This document shows, one piece after another, positions 7,086 to 10,869 of a DNA stretch of 10,869 nucleotides. The position numbers and the translations under genes are program-made. The DNA is taken from positions 1-10,869 of the forward strand of contig LT642647.1 of the NCBI GenBank assembly GCA_900128585.1. Direction: 5' to 3'. Each line of letters opens with the position of its first letter. Positions within the stretch are counted from its first letter, which is position 1. Origin of the DNA: Stramenopiles sp. TOSAG23-3. Taxonomy: Eukaryota > Sar. The notes beneath the pieces are model-generated. The model was not told the origin of the DNA, did not search any database, and saw only the letters and a program-made list of their open reading frames with translations.

Positions 7086-7346
7086 TTTGACGCCACTTGC
7101 AACTTGTTTACAATCAACCTACTTGGCCAAAAGTACGGTTTGTTTCTCTATGTCGCTCTACAAATTGAATTGAACCACGGAAATGAGCAGTAGGGGTGTG
7201 TTAATAAGTTGTATATATAATCTAATTGAGAGTGTTTGTTGTACAAAAAAATAATCGCAGTTTTTGCGCGATAAAAAAATATAATATGGTGTGATTGATG
7301 ATGATGATATTAATTAATTAATAATGGTCATAATATATAATACTAC

Positions 7347-7482
7347 TACCGGTACAAACAACACACACCACAGTTGTTTGAGTATGTATCATGTAAATTA
7401 ATAAATTCGTTACAATGTAATATATGATTGCCAATGATAGAATATCTAATAAAAAAATAACAAAAAAATGAAATACCGGTAC
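7347..7482. repeat. Two copies of the palindromic word TACCGGTA(C)
   Basis: TACCGGTAC occurs at 7347-7355 and 7474-7482, each containing the perfect palindrome TACCGGTA; the second continues into an overlapping GGTACC. Related GGTACC/GTACCG words lie at 3717-3724. In an otherwise AT-rich spacer this GC-rich palindrome stands out. Function is unknown. Confidence 0.5.
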
Positions 7483-7838
7483 CGCACACCGCACTGCACA
7501 ACTAAAGTGACACAAAGGGGAGGAGTCCAACTTTGATGATCTGTTTATCTATTTTAAATTAAATAAATGCGTCGATTCTATATATTATTGCAATTATTAT
7601 AACACATAGATAAATGGGATTGTAATTAGTATAGAATAATGTATATTATTAAAATACATAAATAATAGTATACAAACTATAGTAATTTAATTAATAATAA
7701 AATCTATATACAAAACCCTTACTATAACTCTTACAATCATTTTAATTCGATGGTGTTTTGTTGGTGTTTGTTGTGATGGTTGGTCGGTGGTGGTGTAAAT
7801 GAATAACTAATAATGGCATCTGTCCATGAGTGTACGGT

Positions 7839-7854
7839 AGAGAGAGAGAGAGAG
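7839..7854 (+). repeat. (AG)8 dinucleotide repeat upstream of THOC7
   Basis: Eight uninterrupted AG units ending 14 bp before the TATAAAT box of THOC7. GA repeats close to a TATA box can act as promoter elements, but a neutral microsatellite is equally likely. Confidence 0.75.
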
Positions 7855-7868
7855 TGCTACAAATTCGA

Positions 7869-7875
7869 TATAAAT
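7869..7875 (+). promoter_or_regulatory. Putative TATA box of THOC7
   Basis: TATAAAT, about 90 bp before the THOC7 ATG at 7962, which would give a leader of about 60 nt. Two out-of-frame ATGs (7874 and 7882) lie at or near it and would probably precede the transcription start. Positional inference only. Confidence 0.4.
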
Positions 7876-7961
7876 GCAAACATGATTACCAACAAATGGA
7901 CTTAAACTATTAACAGAGCCAGTGCATTTGTCGGGACCTCATTACAGCTCAAAGTTTGGCA

Positions 7962-8687
7962 ATGAACGATGAAACGTTGAATAGGAGGCTGGATTCGCGG
8001 GCGAGTGTATTTGGCGCCGACACCCCGTCCGTCGACACTCTTTGTAAAGTGTTTTTGGACTTTCAAGCTGCGTTTAAAAAATGGAGATCGGGTGCAAATT
8101 CTTCGAAGACTGGGGAAGTAGATATTAATTCTACAAAGAGGGCCCATAGTGCACTTGTTAAAGAGATCCTTAGGCACCAGCACGATATTGAAAAAGCTAA
8201 CAAAACACTTTTACGGTGCCGAAAAGAAAGTAAATATTACGCTGACCTGACTGAAAACACTCACACAGAAATGTCGAATACACAGAAAGAAATCGACGTG
8301 CTGAAAGTCAAATTGCAGGAAGCGAGAAAACGAAGGGAGGAAAAAATAGAATACGAGAAAAAGTGCCGCATAATTAACCAGTACCCCTCCAGGGAGAGAC
8401 TGAACGAGCAAATTGGTGGTTTGAAGCAGAAGCTGCTTTCTGTACAAAAAGAGACGGAGGAGGCGAACAAAAACTTACAATCGTGTCTTGCAAAGTCCAA
8501 GGCATTTTTCAAAGCATATCATGAATTAGGGAAAGAATTTGGTATCAGTGAATACATTGTGCAGCAGGAGAATGCATTGTTAAATGATACTATTGAGGAG
8601 GAAGAGGACAACGTAACTGGAATAGTTGGGCGGAAGCGCGTACGAGATGACGAGGAGGAGACCGAGCTTCAGGAGAATGAAGAGTAA
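7962..8687 (+). CDS. THOC7: THO complex subunit 7 (THOC7) homologue
   Basis: THOC7 is a coiled-coil subunit of the nuclear THO complex, the core of TREX, which couples transcription to mRNA packaging and export. The 241-residue product has the family's layout. A short N-terminal part (MNDETLNRRLDS, then a hydrophobic VDTLCKVFLDFQAAFKKW segment) is followed by long coiled coil from about residue 60 to 200. The most diagnostic stretch is ARKRREEKIEYEKKCRII followed by NQYPSRERLNEQI, matching the THOC7 'K-x-R-x-x-x-x-EYD-x-L-x-x-I-x-x-x-P-x-R' region. The tail is acidic with a small basic patch (GRKRVRDDEEE). Animal THOC7 is about 200 residues; the excess is mainly the acidic tail. The ATG at 7962 is chosen over the upstream in-frame TTG at 7956. 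A TATA box and a GA repeat lie about 90-120 bp upstream. It is convergent with the nitrilase-family gene. Confidence 0.88.
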   Translation: MNDETLNRRLDSRASVFGADTPSVDTLCKVFLDFQAAFKKWRSGANSSKTGEVDINSTKRAHSALVKEILRHQHDIEKANKTLLRCRKESKYYADLTENTHTEMSNTQKEIDVLKVKLQEARKRREEKIEYEKKCRIINQYPSRERLNEQIGGLKQKLLSVQKETEEANKNLQSCLAKSKAFFKAYHELGKEFGISEYIVQQENALLNDTIEEEEDNVTGIVGRKRVRDDEEETELQENEE

Positions 8688-8993
8688 AGAAGGTGCTGCT
8701 GGAGGCGTTACTGCAAAGAAAACCAAACAAGGGCGCGAGCTGGCTCGGGCTATATTTAATAGCCTGTACAAGCATTAAAACGAATTGCACGTTGTATCTG
8801 TTTTCTATGGTTGCAAAGTCCATGATGCGCGAAGAGCGAATGCAGATTTTAAAATAAGATTATGGCCACGATGAATTTTTTAAGCTAAGCACATACGACT
8901 CTGTACAAACATGTAAACATCCCAAATGTGAAAAACCACCTTCTCACCAAAATGTAATTTTACAGCGCACACACTAATTTTCGCGGTGCGAGT
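8688..8993. other. Convergent 3' spacer between THOC7 and the nitrilase-family gene
   Basis: Just over 300 bp. The first 90 bp are more GC-rich than the rest and remain open in the +1 frame relative to THOC7 (ATG at 8647, stop at 8776-8778), unlike the AT-rich remainder. Otherwise no gene, RNA or clear polyadenylation signal is seen. Confidence 0.5.
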
Positions 8994-10151
8994 TCACTTT
9001 AATTTTGGAGAGCAAGGTGTCAAACGAGGGCTCTCAGGGGGTATTGCGACTTCATTTGAATAGGCTGCCCCACTGATGTACCATTCCCTAAGGAAAAAAG
9101 AAAAGTCCAAAGACTTGAGTGCGTACTTTGCCAGAGATTGCTTCATATCAAGCTTGTGTACGAGCAAAGTCTCTGCCTCTGGCGACGCCTCTTTTACCAC
9201 ATGTCCTTTCGGGTCGACAATTCTACTCATCCCGTGGGAACCACGACTTCGATCTTTCAAATTAGCCGCAGCATTTGCGTGAACTATCCAAACTCCATTT
9301 TCTACGGCACGAGCCTGCACTTGTGCCCTATACACAGCGAGTTCGTTGGTGTTATCGAGGGGGATTTCGCGATCATTTGCTGACGTTTCCCAACTGCAAT
9401 AAAACACAACTCGCGCCCCTTGCAAGACTGGCAACCGGACCAGTTCAGGGTGGCGTACGTCATGGCAGATAATAGCACAGCATGGTGTTCCCGCAATACG
9501 GAATACGAGCATGTCCTGGCCCGGTGAAGCCCAATCATCCGTGGGCACAAGTTGCCTCTTGGTTTGCCTGCATACACGCCTTCCCTTTTCATCTACTACA
9601 AGGACCGTGTTGTAAAATGTCCCGTGGCGTTCGCTAAAGTGTGGAGTCCCGACAATACAGGCTATACTATTCGCTTTACAAGCAGCACAAATCTTGCTTT
9701 CGCACTCTCGCAACTCCCTCCCACTTTTCAGAATGACGGCGGGGAAGTACCCCGTGGTAGCAGTTTCGTGAAAGTGCACGACTTGTGCGCCTTTGGTCGC
9801 CGCGTTCTTTATACATTTAATGATTTCTTCTGTGTTCTTTGATATAGAACCCCGGTCCAAAAACTGCGCAGCGGCTACGGTCAAGCGGGCTGGAGGTGGT
9901 GGGTTTGGGCGACCAGGGTTCATCGGAGACGTTGGCGTTGGAGACGGCGACGTTGGTGGTCGCGGATGATGATGATGCACTTTCCTTCTCTTTTTATAGC
10001 TAGGACCCAAAGTAGCAGGCGGTAAAGGCCACGTTAATGGTGGCAGCTCATCCCCAGAAGAAGACGAAGCGTAGGAAGAGGTTGAGGCAGGATAAGTCGG
10101 TGTCGTGGACCGAGCTGGTCTAGCAGTTCGATCTCGCTTCTTTCCGTCCAT
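8994..10151 (-). CDS. Carbon-nitrogen hydrolase (nitrilase superfamily) with NLS-bearing N-terminal extension
   Basis: An amidase/nitrilase-type enzyme of 385 residues that hydrolyses C-N bonds through a Glu-Lys-Cys triad; the substrate cannot be told from sequence alone. The catalytic domain spans about 88-365. The triad is visible: Glu129 in VVHFHETATTGY, Lys198 in CRQTKRQLVP, Cys229 in AIICHDVRHPELVR. Also typical are GTFYNTVLVVDEKG, QVQARAVENGVWIVHANA and SRIVDPKGHVV. Residues 1-87 are an extension rich in Pro, Ser and Thr, containing KKRRKVHHHH (53-62), which looks like an SV40-type nuclear localisation signal. Met77 is a possible alternative start that would remove most of the extension. 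The ATG at 10149-10151 is the first in frame. The C-terminus is short and polar. Relatives include beta-ureidopropionase, N-carbamoylputrescine amidase and omega-amidase; none is clearly favoured. Confidence 0.9.
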   Translation of the reverse strand: MDGKKRDRTARPARSTTPTYPASTSSYASSSSGDELPPLTWPLPPATLGPSYKKRRKVHHHHPRPPTSPSPTPTSPMNPGRPNPPPPARLTVAAAQFLDRGSISKNTEEIIKCIKNAATKGAQVVHFHETATTGYFPAVILKSGRELRECESKICAACKANSIACIVGTPHFSERHGTFYNTVLVVDEKGRRVCRQTKRQLVPTDDWASPGQDMLVFRIAGTPCCAIICHDVRHPELVRLPVLQGARVVFYCSWETSANDREIPLDNTNELAVYRAQVQARAVENGVWIVHANAAANLKDRSRGSHGMSRIVDPKGHVVKEASPEAETLLVHKLDMKQSLAKYALKSLDFSFFLREWYISGAAYSNEVAIPPESPRLTPCSPKLK

Positions 10152-10869
10152 CGCTGCTGTAAACTGGCTTTGCTTACTTTCGATTTTTTTAATGTATGAG
10201 AGAGCTATCTTGTTCTTCTATCTATTTCCTTCTTGAGTAAATATGACTCGCCTTTTGAAATAGGAGAACTGTGGTGGGATTAGCTTTTTCTAACAGAGTC
10301 AACTAAAGTGAAAAGATAAAATAGAAATAGATTGTTGTAAAATTCTTACTAACTATCATACTACTCTACTAACTTTCTCAAACTCCTCGGTAGTAGTACG
10401 TACCTGTACATAATAAGATAATAATAAAATAAAAGAAGAAGAAAGAAGGAGAAGAAACAAGAGGAAGATTATTATTTTAAAAAAAGGAAAACAATAATAC
10501 AGTAATAATCCTGGTTAAAATAATTTAATATTATTAATAATATTTAATACATCATTGCAGCAGCATAAAAAGAAGGTTGATAAATCTACATTTTACTTCG
10601 TCGTATTATATTTATTATTATTTTCACAAACTTTAGTTCTTCAAACAGTTTGACTAGATGTTCACAGTATTAAATTAATATTCATATTTATACTTATACT
10701 TCTTTTCTTGACTGAGGCAATTATTATTATAGTAGGTAGGTAGGTTAGGTAGACAGAAGAAAAAAAGGGGAGGATCCTGAGATCCAATCCATAATCCCCT
10801 GCTGATACTAGTCCAGGGACCAAAAATTAACGAAAACGAAAACGAAATATATGAAAATAAGGAAATAAT
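10152..10869. other. AT-rich upstream region of the nitrilase-family gene
   Basis: The last 718 bp have no supportable gene. They contain a purine-rich tract (about 10425-10470), an 18-base perfect AT palindrome (AATATTATTAATAATATT, 10527-10544), a degenerate GTAGGTAGG repeat (about 10733-10752) and a CGAAAA triplication (10831-10848). All are low-complexity spacer features; no tRNA fold was found by eye. Confidence 0.6.

Larger units (their letters stand above)
7086..7961. other. Divergent upstream region of the ILEI-domain gene (-) and THOC7 (+)
   Basis: About 875 bp, very AT-rich, with no supportable gene. It contains TATATATA near 7212-7219 (about 130 bp upstream of the ILEI-domain ATG), a GATGATGATGATATTAATTAATTAATAAT stretch split across 7297-7324, two copies of TACCGGTAC (7347-7355 and 7474-7482), a GA repeat (7839-7854) and a TATAAAT box (7869-7875). 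Short frames on the minus strand have no coding character. Confidence 0.6.

Noticed and set aside
8211-8512. Minus-strand Phe-rich frames opposite THOC7.
   Set aside because: They are antisense to a Lys/Glu-rich coiled coil, which always yields Phe/Leu/Ser-rich reverse frames.
8994-8996. The nitrilase-family gene ends in TGA; could it also be selenocysteine?
   Set aside because: No conserved residues are expected after it, the enzyme already has its catalytic cysteine, and no SECIS-like ATGA/AA/GA hairpin was found in the downstream minus-strand sequence.
10527-10544. Perfect 18-base AT palindrome as a possible replication origin or terminator.
   Set aside because: It is pure A/T in an AT-rich spacer where such palindromes arise easily by chance; nothing else supports an origin.

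Overview
This looks like a stretch of nuclear chromosome from a compact-genome eukaryote, most likely a unicellular marine alga or other stramenopile-like protist. Three things point that way: a selenoprotein gene with a eukaryotic-type SECIS element in its 3' untranslated region, a subunit of the eukaryotic THO mRNA-export complex, and long, apparently intronless genes of mixed base composition separated by very AT-rich spacers of 300-900 bp. Intergenic words such as ACCGGTAC, GGTACC and GGTATTAATACC recall diatom-like spacers, but the exact lineage is inferred and not shown. There is no sign of bacterial, plasmid, viral, transposon or CRISPR content, and no tRNA or rRNA was seen.

Layout from left to right. 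(1) 1-2553 (+): the 3' part, and perhaps nearly all, of a RADX-like protein, a replication-fork ssDNA-binding protein of the RPA1 OB-fold family, open to the left window edge. (2) 2922-3221 (-): selenoprotein K. Its penultimate-region TGA codon (2931-2933) is read as selenocysteine, giving a GGUGS C-terminus, and a convincing type II SECIS hairpin lies at about 2778-2880. (3) 4040-4759 (+): a small secreted protein with RNase-inhibitor-type leucine-rich repeats and a His-rich tail. (4) 5114-7085 (-): a long disordered basic protein with one ILEI/FAM3-type domain, a strong NLS and a PIP-box-like motif. Its frame is broken by one base at a 7-base homopolymer (6711-6717). (5) 7962-8687 (+): THOC7, a THO/TREX subunit. 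(6) 8994-10151 (-): a carbon-nitrogen hydrolase (nitrilase superfamily) with an intact Glu-Lys-Cys triad and an unusual Pro/Ser-rich, NLS-bearing N-terminal extension. The last 718 bp are AT-rich upstream sequence.

The genes alternate strands strictly (+ - + - + -), so they form convergent pairs (1/2, 3/4, 5/6) and divergent pairs sharing upstream regions (2/3, 4/5). They do not form an operon or an evident common pathway; each is best read as an independent housekeeping or lineage-specific gene. The points most worth following are the selenocysteine codon that ordinary gene calling would truncate, the RADX homologue outside animals, and the apparently nuclear ILEI-domain protein with its frame break.
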